This document shows, piece by piece, positions 4,687 through 14,339 of a stretch of 45,369 bases of DNA. The translations under genes were made by a program, and so were the position numbers. The notes under the pieces were generated by a model that saw nothing but the letters and a program-made list of their open reading frames with translations, was not told where the DNA came from and did not search any database. Origin of the DNA: Actinomycetes bacterium (lineage in GTDB: Bacteria > Actinomycetota > Acidimicrobiia > IMCC26256 > JANYLB01); the NCBI GenBank assembly GCA_025363815.1, contig JANYLB010000033.1, positions 1 to 45,369 on the forward strand, written 5' to 3'. Numbering within the stretch: position 1 is the stretch's first letter; every line of letters starts with the position of its first letter.

Positions 4687-7347
4687 GTGTCCAAGCTGCT
4701 CCTCCTCGACGGTCACTCCCTCGCGTACCGAGCGTTCTACGCGCTGCCGACCGACCTGGCCACCTCGGCCGGGATGGTCACCAACGCGGTGTACGGCTTC
4801 ACCTCGATGTTGGTGAAGGTGCTCGGCGACCACCAGCCTGATTACGTCGTGGTCGCGTTCGACACGCCGGCGCGCACGTTCCGCAACGAGATGGACGCCG
4901 ACTACAAAGCGAACCGCAAGGAGACGCCGGATCTCTTTCGGTCGCAGCTTCCATTGATTCGACAGGTACTCGAGACGCTTCAGATCCCCACGGTCGAGCT
5001 CGAAGGGGTCGAGGCCGATGACGTGATCGGCACCCTCGCTACTCGCGCCGCGGCTAAGGGGATCGACACCATCGTCGTCACAGGGGATCGCGACTCCTAC
5101 CAACTGGTCCAGGACCCGCACCTGAAGGTGCTCTACAACAAGCGGGGCGTCTCCGACTACGCGCTCTACGACGAGGCAGGGATCAAGGAACGGACTGGCG
5201 TCACGCCCGCTCAGTACCCCGACTACGCGGCGATGCGCGGAGACACCAGTGACAATCTCCCCGGCGTACCCGGCATAGGGGAGAAGACCGCGGCGAAGCT
5301 GATCAACACCTACGGGAACCTCGAAGGGATCTTCGAGCATCTCGCCGATCTTCCACCGAAACAGCAGTCGAACCTCGGCGAGATGCGCGACCGGGTCTTC
5401 AAGAACCGGGAGATGACGCGGCTCCGGCTCGACTGTGACATCTCGCTCGATCCCGACGACCTCCGTCCGACCACGTTTGACCGCGAGGAAGCGCGGGTCC
5501 TGTTCACACAGCTCGAGTTCCGCACTTTGTACCCGCGCCTGCTCGAAGCGGTGGGGAGCAGCGCCACGGCGGTGGTCGATCCCGGTTCGGAAGCCGTCGA
5601 GGTCGACGTGGCGCACATCCGTAGCGCGCCCGCGGCAGTCGAGTTGCTCGATGCGGTTCGCAGCGGTGGCGGTCGGTACGCGCTCGAAGCCCGCTGGGCG
5701 GGTATCCCGGGGCGCTCTGAAATCGTGGGCCTCGGGGTCGCTGCTACCGACGGTGTCGCGTCGTACGTCGCCGGTGAGCTGCTCGACGACGAGACGGTCC
5801 GTGACGCGCTGACGAAGCTGGTCGCTGTCGATGGCCCTCCGCTGGTCGCGCACCGCGCCAAGGAGCTCATGCACGGCCTCGATCCGGTCGAGGTGTGGTC
5901 GCTCGATCTCGACACGGTCGTGATGGCGTACCTGTTGGACCCCGGCGAAGGGAAGTACATCCTCGACGATCTGGTCGCGCGTCACCTGGGGCTCGATGTG
6001 CGGTCTCCCGATGCCGAGGAGGGAACGCTCGACCTCGACGGTGACACGACGATCGAGGAGACGGGCCGGCGGGCTCACGCAGTGCTGGCTCTCGGGTTGT
6101 TCCTCGAGGAAGCACTGCGGGCGCGCGAGCTCGATGCGTTGTACGAACGGATCGAACGGCCGCTTGTGCGTGTGCTCGAGGTGATGGAGTCGGTGGGGGT
6201 CCGTATGGACCGCGAGTTCCTCGACGAGATGCGTCAGGATCTCGCGCAGCGGTGCGAGCTGCTCGTGAGCAAGATCCAGACGGCGGCGGGCGAAGAGTTC
6301 AACGTCAACTCGACGTTGCAGGTCCGCCGGATCCTGTTCGAGAAGCTCGGACTCACGCCGGTGAAGCGCACGAAGACCGGTCCGTCGACCGATGCCGATT
6401 CTCTTCAGAAGCTTGCCGATCAGCATCCGATGGTTGCAGATCTGCTCCGCTACCGGGAGATCGAGAAGCTGCGGAACACCTACGCCGACGCACTGCCGCG
6501 CTTGATCGGGCCCGACGGACGGATCCACGCGACCCTTAACCAGACGGCGACGACAACCGGCCGGATCTCGAGCGAGTCGCCGAACCTCCAGAACATCCCG
6601 GTGCGCACCGCCGAAGGGCGCGAGATGCGGCGCGCGTTCGTCGCCAACGAAGGGTGCGGGTTGCTCAGCGCCGACTACTCCCAGATCGAGCTGCGGGTGC
6701 TCGCGCACCTCGCCGAAGATCCGGGTCTGATCGACGCGTTCGAACGCGGCGCCGATGTGCACACGACAACGGCCGCCGGTGTGTTCGACGTCGACGAGGC
6801 CGATGTCGACGAGTTCCAGCGTCGCTTCGCCAAGGTCGTGAACTACGGCCTCGCCTACGGCATGGAGGCGTACGGGCTCGGCCAACGACTCGACATCCCC
6901 ACCGACCAGGCCCGCGAGATCCTCGACAGTTACTTCGCGTCGTTCCCGGCGGTGCGTGAGTTCATGGATCGCACCGTGCGCGAAGCGCGTGACCGGGGCT
7001 ACACGACGACGCTCTTCGGACGTCGCCGTCAGATCGCCGAGCTGGCGTCTGACAACTTTCGCATTCGTCAGATGGGTGAGCGGATGGCCCAGAACGCGCC
7101 GGTGCAGGGTTCGGCTGCCGACATCTTCAAACTCGCCATGATCGACGTCGACCGGGCGCTGCGTGAGCGCGCTCTGCAGTCCCGCATGATCCTCACCGTG
7201 CACGACGAGCTGGTGCTCGAGGTGCCGCTCGCCGAACGCGATGAAGTCGAGGGGTTGGTCCGCGACGCGATGTCGGCCGTCACCGAGCTCAAGGTGCCGC
7301 TCACCGTCGACACCGGCTTCGGTCCCAACTGGGCCGAAGCCAAATAG
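4687..7347 (+). CDS. polA: DNA polymerase I
   Basis: This 886-residue family A polymerase fills gaps in excision repair and removes RNA primers. The N-terminal 5'-nuclease domain has LLLLDGHSLAYRAFYALP and GVEADDVIGTLA. The middle 3'-5' exonuclease fold is degenerate: where the E. coli enzyme has its metal-binding DxE, this protein reads YALEAR (331-336), so proofreading is probably absent, as in mycobacterial and Taq enzymes. Polymerase motifs are intact: motif A with Asp663 (DYSQIE), the O-helix RRFAKVVNYGLAYG with Tyr720, and motif C HDE with Asp840. A Tyr at the O-helix position is known to permit dideoxynucleotide use. An in-frame GTG at 4645 is rejected because family homology begins at SKLLLLDG and a -10 hexamer sits 6 nt before 4687. 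Confidence 0.97.
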   Translation: MSKLLLLDGHSLAYRAFYALPTDLATSAGMVTNAVYGFTSMLVKVLGDHQPDYVVVAFDTPARTFRNEMDADYKANRKETPDLFRSQLPLIRQVLETLQIPTVELEGVEADDVIGTLATRAAAKGIDTIVVTGDRDSYQLVQDPHLKVLYNKRGVSDYALYDEAGIKERTGVTPAQYPDYAAMRGDTSDNLPGVPGIGEKTAAKLINTYGNLEGIFEHLADLPPKQQSNLGEMRDRVFKNREMTRLRLDCDISLDPDDLRPTTFDREEARVLFTQLEFRTLYPRLLEAVGSSATAVVDPGSEAVEVDVAHIRSAPAAVELLDAVRSGGGRYALEARWAGIPGRSEIVGLGVAATDGVASYVAGELLDDETVRDALTKLVAVDGPPLVAHRAKELMHGLDPVEVWSLDLDTVVMAYLLDPGEGKYILDDLVARHLGLDVRSPDAEEGTLDLDGDTTIEETGRRAHAVLALGLFLEEALRARELDALYERIERPLVRVLEVMESVGVRMDREFLDEMRQDLAQRCELLVSKIQTAAGEEFNVNSTLQVRRILFEKLGLTPVKRTKTGPSTDADSLQKLADQHPMVADLLRYREIEKLRNTYADALPRLIGPDGRIHATLNQTATTTGRISSESPNLQNIPVRTAEGREMRRAFVANEGCGLLSADYSQIELRVLAHLAEDPGLIDAFERGADVHTTTAAGVFDVDEADVDEFQRRFAKVVNYGLAYGMEAYGLGQRLDIPTDQAREILDSYFASFPAVREFMDRTVREARDRGYTTTLFGRRRQIAELASDNFRIRQMGERMAQNAPVQGSAADIFKLAMIDVDRALRERALQSRMILTVHDELVLEVPLAERDEVEGLVRDAMSAVTELKVPLTVDTGFGPNWAEAK

Positions 7348-7350
7348 CGG

Positions 7351-8079
7351 ATGGGCCCCACCGGGGCGTGGTTCAACGAGATTGCGGCGTTCCTCGGCCC
7401 GGCATACCTGCGGAACGCGTTCACCAAGGGAACTCTTCAGGAGGTCGAGTTCCTCATCGGCGCGCTCGGGCTCGAGCCGGGGATGCAGGTGCTCGACGCC
7501 GGGTGCGGACCGGGTCGCCACGCGCTGGAGCTGGCCCGCCGGGGGATAGAGGTCACCGGCGTCGATCTGTCGCCCGAGTTCGTCGCGCTCGCCATGGAGG
7601 CGGCCGAGGCCGAAGGGCTATCGGCCCGCTTCGAGGTGCTCGATGTGAGGGATCTGGCATTCGACTCCCGGTTCGACGCCGTCATCTGCATATGCCAGGG
7701 CGGCTTCGGGCTGCTCGGCGGTGACGACGACGCAGGGATCGTCGCCGGGCTCGCGGACGGGCTGCGCCCCGGAGGACGGCTCGCCCTCACGGCCTTCTCG
7801 TCTTACTTCGCGCTGCGGTTCCTGGAGGCGGGGGAGGAGTTCGATCCCCGTACAGGAGTGCTCCACGAGCGCGCTCAGATCCGTGACGAATCTGGTGCGG
7901 AGCGCGAGTTCGACCTGTGGACAACGTGCTTCACCGCGCGCGAGATCGGGCTGCTGCTCGGCGTCGCCGGCCTCGTGGTCGACAGCGTGTCATCGGTGAT
8001 GCCGGGTGACTACCGGGTCCGCCCGCCCCGCCTCGATCATCCCGAGCTTCTCGCGATCGCGCACAGGCCGGCTCCGTAG
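7351..8079 (+). CDS. Class I SAM-dependent methyltransferase
   Basis: This 242-residue methyltransferase begins 3 nt after the polA stop, so it is almost certainly in the same transcript. The Rossmann core shows motif I VLDAGCGPGRHALEL (near 49-63), motif II GVDLSPEFV, the motif IV region FDAVICICQGGFGLL and motif V LRPGGRLALTAFS. The C-terminal half carries the substrate-binding part, EFDLWTTCFTAREIGLLL. There is no membrane or signal sequence. A methyltransferase between polA and rpsA is common in actinobacteria. The substrate is unknown; the fold alone does not separate small-molecule from macromolecular targets. Confidence 0.85.
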   Translation: MGPTGAWFNEIAAFLGPAYLRNAFTKGTLQEVEFLIGALGLEPGMQVLDAGCGPGRHALELARRGIEVTGVDLSPEFVALAMEAAEAEGLSARFEVLDVRDLAFDSRFDAVICICQGGFGLLGGDDDAGIVAGLADGLRPGGRLALTAFSSYFALRFLEAGEEFDPRTGVLHERAQIRDESGAEREFDLWTTCFTAREIGLLLGVAGLVVDSVSSVMPGDYRVRPPRLDHPELLAIAHRPAP

Positions 8080-8224
8080 CGGTTCAAGATCTCGCCATTT
8101 TCGGCATCTGGAGTCTTTCGGTCCGTCCCCCGGGGCGGTAGCCTGCCTATCGGCGCCCAAACCGGGTGCCTCGTTCGCGCGCCCGATGCTCGCGAGCTCA
8201 ATGGTTGTCCCCCGAGGAGTCCTG

Positions 8225-9724
8225 TTGTCCGATCAAGAGCTAAAGGAGCCGACGCCCGTCGTCGAGGCCTCCGACCCCGGTCCCGCACCGGTTGAAACGC
8301 CCGCAGCAGATGTGGGTGACGCGGAAGTCGTCGGCATCCCCGCAGCCGAAGTCGCCGAAGAGTCCGAAGAGTCCGAAGAGGAAGAGGAAGATGACATCGT
8401 CGTCTTCGACGATCTTGGCGACATGTCGTTCTCGGACGCGATCGACGCCACCATCGTCGAGTTCGACGAGGGTGGCCTGGTCACCGGCACCGTGGTCAAG
8501 ATCGACAGCGACGAGGTCCTGCTCGATATCGGGTTCAAGTCAGAGGGAGTGATCCCGTCGCGGGAGCTCTCGATCCGCAATGACGTCAACCCCGCCGATG
8601 TGGTTTCGCTCGGCGAGGAGCTCGAGGCGCTGGTTCTCCAGAAGGAGGACAAGGACGGCCGCCTCATCCTCTCGAAGAAGCGGGCGCAGTACGAGCGGGC
8701 CTGGGGAACGATCGAGAAGCTCAAGGAAGAAGAAGGCGTTGTCTCCGGTCCGGTCATCGAGGTCGTCAAGGGTGGTCTCATCCTCGACATCGGCCTCCGC
8801 GGGTTCCTGCCCGCGTCGCTCGTCGACCTCCGCCGGGTTCGCGACCTTGCCCCGTTCGTGGGCAAGACGCTCGAAGCGAAGATCATCGAGCTCGACAAGA
8901 ACCGCAACAACGTGGTCCTGTCGCGCCGCGCTTATCTGGAAGAGACCCAACGGGAGCAGCGTGACGAGTTCCTGACGAACCTGAAGCCGGGCGAGATCCG
9001 CGAGGGCGTGGTGTCGTCGGTGGTGAACTTCGGTGCCTTCGTCGACCTCGGCGGCATGGACGGGCTCGTTCACGTGTCTGAGCTCAGCTGGAAGCACGTC
9101 GATCACCCGAGCTCGGTAGTCAACGTCGGCGACGAGGTCACGGTCCAAGTGCTCGACGTCGACCTCAGCCGGGAGCGCATCTCGCTCTCACTGAAGGCGA
9201 CTCAGCAGGATCCGTGGCAGGAGTTCGCCACTGGTCACCAGGTCGGCGAGCTCGTCTACGGCAGGGTCACCAAACTGGTGCCGTTCGGCTCGTTCGTCCA
9301 GGTGGGCGAAGGCATCGAGGGTCTGGTCCACATCTCGGAGATGGCGGCACATCACGTCGAGGCGCCGGAGCAGGTGGTCACCCCCGGCGAGGAGCTGTGG
9401 GTCAAGATCATCGACATCGACCTCGATCGCCGGCGGATATCGCTGTCGATCAAGCAGGCCGCAGAAGGTGGCGAGGTCGCGGCCGAATACCGCGACCAGT
9501 TCGGCGAGCACAACTACGACGCCGAGGGCAACTACATAGGGGTGCAGGCCGAGGCAGTGGCCGACCACGCCGAGACCGAAGTCGAAGCGGGTGCCGAAGT
9601 CGAAGTCGAAGGCGAGCTCGAGGCGGCGCTGGTGCTCGACTCCGCCGCGCTCGAGGCCGTCGAGGCCGTTGCCGTCGAAGGCGCCGCAGCCCAAGCGGCA
9701 CCGGAGATTCCCACCGAGCAGTAA
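8225..9724 (+). CDS. rpsA: 30S ribosomal protein S1
   Basis: This protein of about 499 residues carries four S1 (OB-fold) RNA-binding repeats spanning about 80-415. It includes near-canonical actinobacterial segments such as LILSKKRAQYERAWGTIE, GGLILDIGLRGFLPASL and VNFGAFVDLGGMDGLVHVS. S1 binds mRNA and aids initiation on the 30S subunit. The N-terminus is strongly acidic, with a Glu/Ser run before DDIVVFDDLGDMSF. The C-terminal tail after HNYDAEGNYIG is a low-complexity Ala/Val/Glu stretch unlike the mycobacterial tail. I chose TTG 8225 because GAGGAG lies 5 nt upstream and the family's start is nearby. An in-frame ATG at 8201 without a Shine-Dalgarno sequence is the alternative, adding eight residues. 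Confidence 0.95.
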   Translation: MSDQELKEPTPVVEASDPGPAPVETPAADVGDAEVVGIPAAEVAEESEESEEEEEDDIVVFDDLGDMSFSDAIDATIVEFDEGGLVTGTVVKIDSDEVLLDIGFKSEGVIPSRELSIRNDVNPADVVSLGEELEALVLQKEDKDGRLILSKKRAQYERAWGTIEKLKEEEGVVSGPVIEVVKGGLILDIGLRGFLPASLVDLRRVRDLAPFVGKTLEAKIIELDKNRNNVVLSRRAYLEETQREQRDEFLTNLKPGEIREGVVSSVVNFGAFVDLGGMDGLVHVSELSWKHVDHPSSVVNVGDEVTVQVLDVDLSRERISLSLKATQQDPWQEFATGHQVGELVYGRVTKLVPFGSFVQVGEGIEGLVHISEMAAHHVEAPEQVVTPGEELWVKIIDIDLDRRRISLSIKQAAEGGEVAAEYRDQFGEHNYDAEGNYIGVQAEAVADHAETEVEAGAEVEVEGELEAALVLDSAALEAVEAVAVEGAAAQAAPEIPTEQ

Positions 9725-9730
9725 CGGCCC

Positions 9731-9761
9731 GGCCCAGGTAGCGCACGCAGCTACCTGGGCC
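9731..9761 (+). terminator. Strong hairpin after rpsA
   Basis: A 12-bp perfect stem, GGCCCAGGTAGC (9731-9742) with GCTACCTGGGCC (9750-9761), encloses a 7-nt loop and begins 7 nt after the rpsA stop. No T tract follows, which is common for terminators in GC-rich actinobacteria. It separates rpsA from the Tad operon. Confidence 0.75.
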
Positions 9762-9884
9762 GTGTGGCCTATCCCCACCCTTCGATCTTCCTGTCACACT
9801 CACGTTTCGTAGGTGATCTAGCGCTCTGCGTGAGCACCGCGTGGCCGAAACGGGTGGATCCGCGGAGCGGGTCCGGAGCAAGGG

Positions 9885-10706
9885 GTGGGCGTGGGAAAAC
9901 GTCGCACGATGATCGCCGTCTTCGCGGTCGTGCTCGCAGTATTGGCAGGGACCGGGGTGTACCTGTACACCTCGAGCGCCGATGAGCGAGCCAAGTCGGA
10001 CGTGGAAATGGTTCAGGCTCTCGTGGCGACTCAGAACATCGCTCGGGGCACGCAGGGCGACCAGGCGCTCAGCGGGGGTCTGATCGAGAAGAAGGATGTG
10101 CCTCGCAGCGCGCTCCCGCCGGGTCGGGTGACGAACCCTGACTCGGTGAAGGGCAAGATCGCCGGTGGCGAGATCGCCTCCGGTCAGTTCATCGTCGCCG
10201 AGAGCTTCACTACCGCCGGCAAGGGCGGAGCGTTCTCTAGCGGCCTCGCCAAGGACCACCAGGCCATCTCGGTGCAGCTCGACCCGAAGCAGGCCGTCGC
10301 CGGCCGCATCGTCGAGGGTGATCTGGTCAACGTCATCGTTGTCGTCAAGGTGCGCAAGGATCCCGCGGCAGGGTTCGACGTCAACAGTCCCGACAACGTC
10401 TCCGTGTTCGCGGTGCAGAACGCCAAGGTGCTTGCGATCGGCCAGTCGGCCGGAGCCGACGGGACGGCGACGAGCTCGGCGACTTCGTCAAACGCGGGCA
10501 ACACGAACCAGGTGGCAACTGATCGAAGCCTGGTGACGCTCGACGTGAACGCCGCCGACGCGCAACGCCTCGCCCTCGCCGCGGTGACGAACAGCGCCGG
10601 AATCTGGTTGGCGCTCGTTGGCCCTGGTCACACGGCGCAGAACCTGCCCTATGTCGGTGACAACGTCATCAACAGCCCGATTCTGCCGTTCAACAACCCC
10701 TATTAG
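9885..10706 (+). CDS. cpaB: Tad/Flp pilus assembly protein CpaB (RcpC)
   Basis: This 273-residue protein has one N-terminal membrane helix (about 8-28) and an extracytoplasmic part containing a SAF-type domain: VALVATQNIARGTQ-like start, then EKKDVPRSALPPG and GKIAGGEIASGQFI. A conserved C-terminal RcpC-like section follows, with AISVQLDPKQAVAGRIVEGD. CpaB/RcpC proteins are periplasmic or cell-wall-side components of the Tad pilus machine. It opens the Tad operon, followed by cpaE after 54 nt. The start is GTG 9885; GTG 9891 is an in-frame alternative. The low-complexity Ser/Ala/Asn linker near 195-210 is probably disordered. No outer-membrane secretin is encoded here, consistent with a single-membrane cell. 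Confidence 0.85.
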   Translation: MGVGKRRTMIAVFAVVLAVLAGTGVYLYTSSADERAKSDVEMVQALVATQNIARGTQGDQALSGGLIEKKDVPRSALPPGRVTNPDSVKGKIAGGEIASGQFIVAESFTTAGKGGAFSSGLAKDHQAISVQLDPKQAVAGRIVEGDLVNVIVVVKVRKDPAAGFDVNSPDNVSVFAVQNAKVLAIGQSAGADGTATSSATSSNAGNTNQVATDRSLVTLDVNAADAQRLALAAVTNSAGIWLALVGPGHTAQNLPYVGDNVINSPILPFNNPY

Positions 10707-10760
10707 CCACACGCGTTCGTCTCCCCCCCAATGGTCGATCGAATCCGAGGCTGCACCGAC

Positions 10761-11996
10761 ATGAAGCTCATGGAGTCTGACGGCAGTACCCCAAGCACCT
10801 TCCCTGCCCTGGGAGACACCGCTTACGACGTGGTCGTGGTCGAGCCCGACGCACTTCGACGGAGCAAGCTCGTGATGTTGGTGGGCGGTAAGGGCTCACG
10901 GTCCTTCGAATCGGTCGCGGCGCTGGCCGAGGCGGCAACGTCGGGAACGCCGACAGTCGCGGTGTTCGGTCCGAGCCTGGCCGACGACGAGGGGTTCGGC
11001 CCGGTAGCGGCGCTCACTGATGACCATCCCGAGGTGGGGGTGGTCCTGGTGGCAGATCAACTGACCACCGCGCTGTTGCAGAAGGCCCTCCGCTCTGGTG
11101 TGCGTGACGCAGTCGTGCTCAGCGACGACGACGACCCCGAAGAGTTGTTCACCGCCATCGCTCGGGTCGGGTCGTGGATGGTGGCCCTAGGTACTCGTCC
11201 GGTGGGCAACGCTCCTGCGATCGCACCGGGGAAGGTGATCGTCTGCTTCTCCACCAAGGGTGGGGTCGGTAAGAGCGTGTTGTCGACAAACCTGGCTGTA
11301 GCGCTGGCCCAACGGTCGGAGCGGCCGGTCGCGATCGTCGATGCCGATCTCCAGTTCGGTGACGTGGCGGTGCTCCTCGGCGTCACCCCTGAGCGCACGG
11401 TGATGGACGCCGCTGCGGCGATCCATCACGACGACCCCGAGCTCATGCGGGCCCTGGTGATGAAGCACGAAGCGAGCGGACTGTTGGTGCTGCCCGCACC
11501 GGTGGAGCCGTCGACCGCGGATCAGATCCGCCCCGAAGACATGCTCGCCATCGTCAACTCCATGCGGAACTTCTGCGGGACGATCGTGATCGACATGCCG
11601 CCCCGTTTCGACGACATGGTCCTCGCACTCCTAGAGATCGCTGACGAGGTTCTGCTCGTCGCGAGCATGGACATCCCGAGCATCAAGAACCTGAAGGTCG
11701 GGATGCAGACCCTCGACCTGCTCTCGCTGGCCGGACCGAAGCTCCGCCTCGTTCTGAATCGTGCGAACGCACGGGTGAAGCTCGACGTAAAAGACGTCGA
11801 GAAGGCGCTGGGGCTTGACGCGCAGTTCCCGATCCCGTCCGACATCGCGGTTCCCCAAGCAGTTAACCGGGGGGTTCCCGTGGTGCTCGACAACCCGCGC
11901 TCGCCGTCGGCCCGAGCGTTCGAAGACATCGCCACCCAGTTCCTGGCCGAAGCCGGCGTCGAAGAGCCAGGCAAGCGCCGGCGTTTCAGCCGGTAA
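10761..11996 (+). CDS. cpaE: Tad pilus localisation ATPase CpaE/TadZ (ParA/MinD superfamily)
   Basis: This protein of about 411 residues has an N-terminal atypical receiver-like domain (about 10-140), starting with YDVVVVEPDALRRSKL and lacking a clear phospho-acceptor Asp. It is followed by a MinD/ParA-type ATPase. The deviant Walker A reads FSTKGGVGKS (163-172), with VAIVDADLQFGDV as the switch region and TIVIDMPPRFDDM as Walker B. CpaE/TadZ proteins position the Tad machine, often at a pole. I prefer ATG 10761, which has a GAGG about 9 nt upstream, over ATG 10731, which has none; the choice changes only ten residues. It lies between cpaB and cpaF with short gaps. Confidence 0.88.
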   Translation: MKLMESDGSTPSTFPALGDTAYDVVVVEPDALRRSKLVMLVGGKGSRSFESVAALAEAATSGTPTVAVFGPSLADDEGFGPVAALTDDHPEVGVVLVADQLTTALLQKALRSGVRDAVVLSDDDDPEELFTAIARVGSWMVALGTRPVGNAPAIAPGKVIVCFSTKGGVGKSVLSTNLAVALAQRSERPVAIVDADLQFGDVAVLLGVTPERTVMDAAAAIHHDDPELMRALVMKHEASGLLVLPAPVEPSTADQIRPEDMLAIVNSMRNFCGTIVIDMPPRFDDMVLALLEIADEVLLVASMDIPSIKNLKVGMQTLDLLSLAGPKLRLVLNRANARVKLDVKDVEKALGLDAQFPIPSDIAVPQAVNRGVPVVLDNPRSPSARAFEDIATQFLAEAGVEEPGKRRRFSR

Positions 11997-12026
11997 CGGT
12001 CGAGCACGAGTCGAGGGAGGACGGGG

Positions 12027-13379
12027 ATGACCCAGCACACGAAATGGCAGGAGTTCCAGCGCACGCCGACATCTGCACGTGATGGCGCGTTGGAGGAGCT
12101 TCGCCTGCGTCTTCACCAGCAGGTGATAACCGAACTGGGTCCGTTGCTCTACGACCAGCGCACGTCCGGGCCTGATCTGGAGCGTCAGGTTAGGGAAGCG
12201 CTGCATACTGCGCTCGCCGGAGAGAAGGTGCCTCTCTCCGCGCTGGAGAAGGCACAGATGGCCCAGGACGTCACCGATGACGTGCTCGGCTACGGCCCGA
12301 TCGACCGGTTTCTGAAGGATCCGGACATCAACGAGATCATGGTCAATGGTCCCGACCGCGTCTACGTCGAGCGCCGCGGCGTGATCGAGCTCACCGATGT
12401 GACCTTCGGTGACGAGGCGCACCTGCGCCGCATCATCGACAAGATCGTGAGCGAGGTTGGCCGCCGGGTCGACGAGGCGACACCGATGGTCGATGCCCGC
12501 CTGCCCGACGGTTCCCGTGTGAACGTCGTCGTACCCCCGCTCGCCATTGGCGGTCCGTTCCTCACGATCCGCCGGTTCTCTGTCGACCCGTACACGGTCG
12601 ATGATCTCGTGAACTTCGGCACATTGACCCCTGGCGTCGCGCGCTTCGTCGAGGCGTGCGTACAGGGCAAGCTCAACATGATGATCAGCGGTGGTACCGG
12701 CACCGGAAAGACGACGCTGCTCAACGTGGTGTCGTCATTCATCCCCGAGTCCGAACGCATCGTGACCATCGAGGACGCGAAGGAGTTGCAGCTCTGCCAG
12801 GAGCACGTGCTCGCGCTCGAGTCGCGCCCGTCGAACATCGAGGGACGCGGCCAGGTCACCATCCGCGATCTCGTTCGGAACGCGCTGCGCATGCGCCCTG
12901 ACCGCATCGTCGTTGGTGAGGTCCGGGGTGCGGAGACGCTCGACATGCTCCAGGCCATGAACACCGGCCACGAGGGTTCGATTACCACCGTCCACGCCAA
13001 CACGCCTCGAGACGCGCTCGCCCGGCTCGAGACGATGACGCTGATGGCCGGCCTCGACCTGCCGCTCCGCGCGATTCGGGAACAGGTGGCATCGGCGCTC
13101 GACGTCGTAGTTCACCTCGTGCGGATGCGTGACGGATCGCGTCGGGTCAGTCAGGTGAGCGAGGTCGTTGGCATGGAGGGCGACGTGATCGTTCTCCAAG
13201 ACATCTTCCTCTTCGACTATGGCATGGGAGTAGATGCAGAAGGTCAGACGCTCGGCCATCTCAAGAGCACCGGGATCCGACCGAAGTTCTCGGAGCGACT
13301 GGAGGACCACGGCATCGGCCTCGAAGCAGAGCTCTTCCGCCAGCAGGCATTTGCTCGCAAGGTGGTCGGGCTCCGATGA
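12027..13379 (+). CDS. cpaF: Tad pilus assembly/secretion ATPase CpaF (TadA)
   Basis: This 450-residue type II/IV secretion-family hexameric ATPase powers pilin assembly at the cytoplasmic face. The N-terminal helical part leads to GYGPIDRFLKDPDINEIMVNGP, the family-typical N-terminal domain motif. Walker A GGTGTGKTT is at 222-230, the Asp-box contains IVTIEDAKELQL, Walker B is MRPDRIVVGEVRGAE near 288-302, and the His-box region is STTVHAN-like (ITTVHANTPRDAL). GGAGG lies 7 nt before the ATG. Its stop overlaps the tadB start in ATGA, showing translational coupling. Confidence 0.95.
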   Translation: MTQHTKWQEFQRTPTSARDGALEELRLRLHQQVITELGPLLYDQRTSGPDLERQVREALHTALAGEKVPLSALEKAQMAQDVTDDVLGYGPIDRFLKDPDINEIMVNGPDRVYVERRGVIELTDVTFGDEAHLRRIIDKIVSEVGRRVDEATPMVDARLPDGSRVNVVVPPLAIGGPFLTIRRFSVDPYTVDDLVNFGTLTPGVARFVEACVQGKLNMMISGGTGTGKTTLLNVVSSFIPESERIVTIEDAKELQLCQEHVLALESRPSNIEGRGQVTIRDLVRNALRMRPDRIVVGEVRGAETLDMLQAMNTGHEGSITTVHANTPRDALARLETMTLMAGLDLPLRAIREQVASALDVVVHLVRMRDGSRRVSQVSEVVGMEGDVIVLQDIFLFDYGMGVDAEGQTLGHLKSTGIRPKFSERLEDHGIGLEAELFRQQAFARKVVGLR

Positions 13380-14338
13380 TCATCCTGCTCGCGCTCGGCG
13401 TGGCCGCCGCGATGGGCCTGTTGGCGTTCGTGCTCTTGTATGTCTTCGCCAAAGACGACGCCGATGTGCCGAACCGCCTCAACGACTACGCCGAGGACGC
13501 GGCGGTTTCGGCGCGCACCGACGGAACGGTCGCGTTGGCCGAGACCAAAGTGCTCCAGGACGCAGTCCACCTCACGGAACGGTTTGCCCCCAAGGGCTTG
13601 TTGGCCAAGGTCGAACACGCCCTGGAGCAGGCCGATCTGCCGCTCCGCCCGGCCGAGGTGTTGTTCTTCTGGTCTTCTACGACGGCGGTTGCTGCAATCT
13701 TCGGCCTCTTTGCCGGCGGCCTCGGCCTCGCCATCGTGATTATCGGAGCGCTGGCCGTAGGACCATCGTTTTTCGTGATGCGGAAGCGGCGCAAGCGTTT
13801 GAATGCCTTCGCCGAAGCGCTTCCCGACGCCCTGCAGCTGCTGGCAGGTTCGATGCGATCGGGGTTCTCGTTCGTTCAGGCTGTTGGTGCCGTGGCTCAG
13901 GAGGCCGCCGACCCGTTGGGAGGCCAGTTCCAGCTGGCGTTCAACGAGAACCGGCTCGGGCGGCCCCTCGAGGAATCGCTCGACGAGGTCGCAACCAAGA
14001 TGGAGAGCGCGGACCTCGCTTGGGTCGTGCTGGCGCTAAGCATCCAACGAGAGGTTGGCGGCAATCTGGCCGAACTCCTCGACACGGTTGCGTACACGAT
14101 CGCCGAAAGGGAGCGCGTGCGGCGTGAGATCAGCGTCCTCACGGCTGAGGGGCGTCTGTCGGCCGGGTTCCTGGGTGTGCTGCCTATTGGGCTGGCACTC
14201 GCGATCATGCTCCTCAACCCGTCGTATCTCGACCCGCTCGTGAGCGAGCCGATCGGGATCGCGCTCGTGGTTGGCGCGGTGCTGCTCAACATCACCGGAT
14301 TCCTGTGGCTCCGCAAAGTCTTGGACATCGAGGTCTGA
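13376..14338 (+). CDS. tadB: Tad pilus inner-membrane platform protein TadB
   Basis: This 320-residue T2SSF-domain protein has an N-terminal membrane helix (1-24), a central pair of helices (about 96-140), and two C-terminal helices (about 255-310). The conserved cytoplasmic part has FAEALPDALQLLAGSMRSGF and ALSIQREVGGNLAELLDTV. TadB and TadC form the membrane platform with which CpaF works. The ATG overlaps the cpaF stop (ATGA), and tadC starts 1 nt after its stop, so the three genes form one coupled unit. Confidence 0.93.
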   Translation: MIILLALGVAAAMGLLAFVLLYVFAKDDADVPNRLNDYAEDAAVSARTDGTVALAETKVLQDAVHLTERFAPKGLLAKVEHALEQADLPLRPAEVLFFWSSTTAVAAIFGLFAGGLGLAIVIIGALAVGPSFFVMRKRRKRLNAFAEALPDALQLLAGSMRSGFSFVQAVGAVAQEAADPLGGQFQLAFNENRLGRPLEESLDEVATKMESADLAWVVLALSIQREVGGNLAELLDTVAYTIAERERVRREISVLTAEGRLSAGFLGVLPIGLALAIMLLNPSYLDPLVSEPIGIALVVGAVLLNITGFLWLRKVLDIEV

Positions 14339-14339
14339 C

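Noticed and set aside
4513-7521. 1002-codon open frame antisense to polA
   Set aside because: It mirrors polA codon by codon and its product shows no domain. Codon-position GC bias in GC-rich genomes keeps antisense frames open; polA itself has every family motif.
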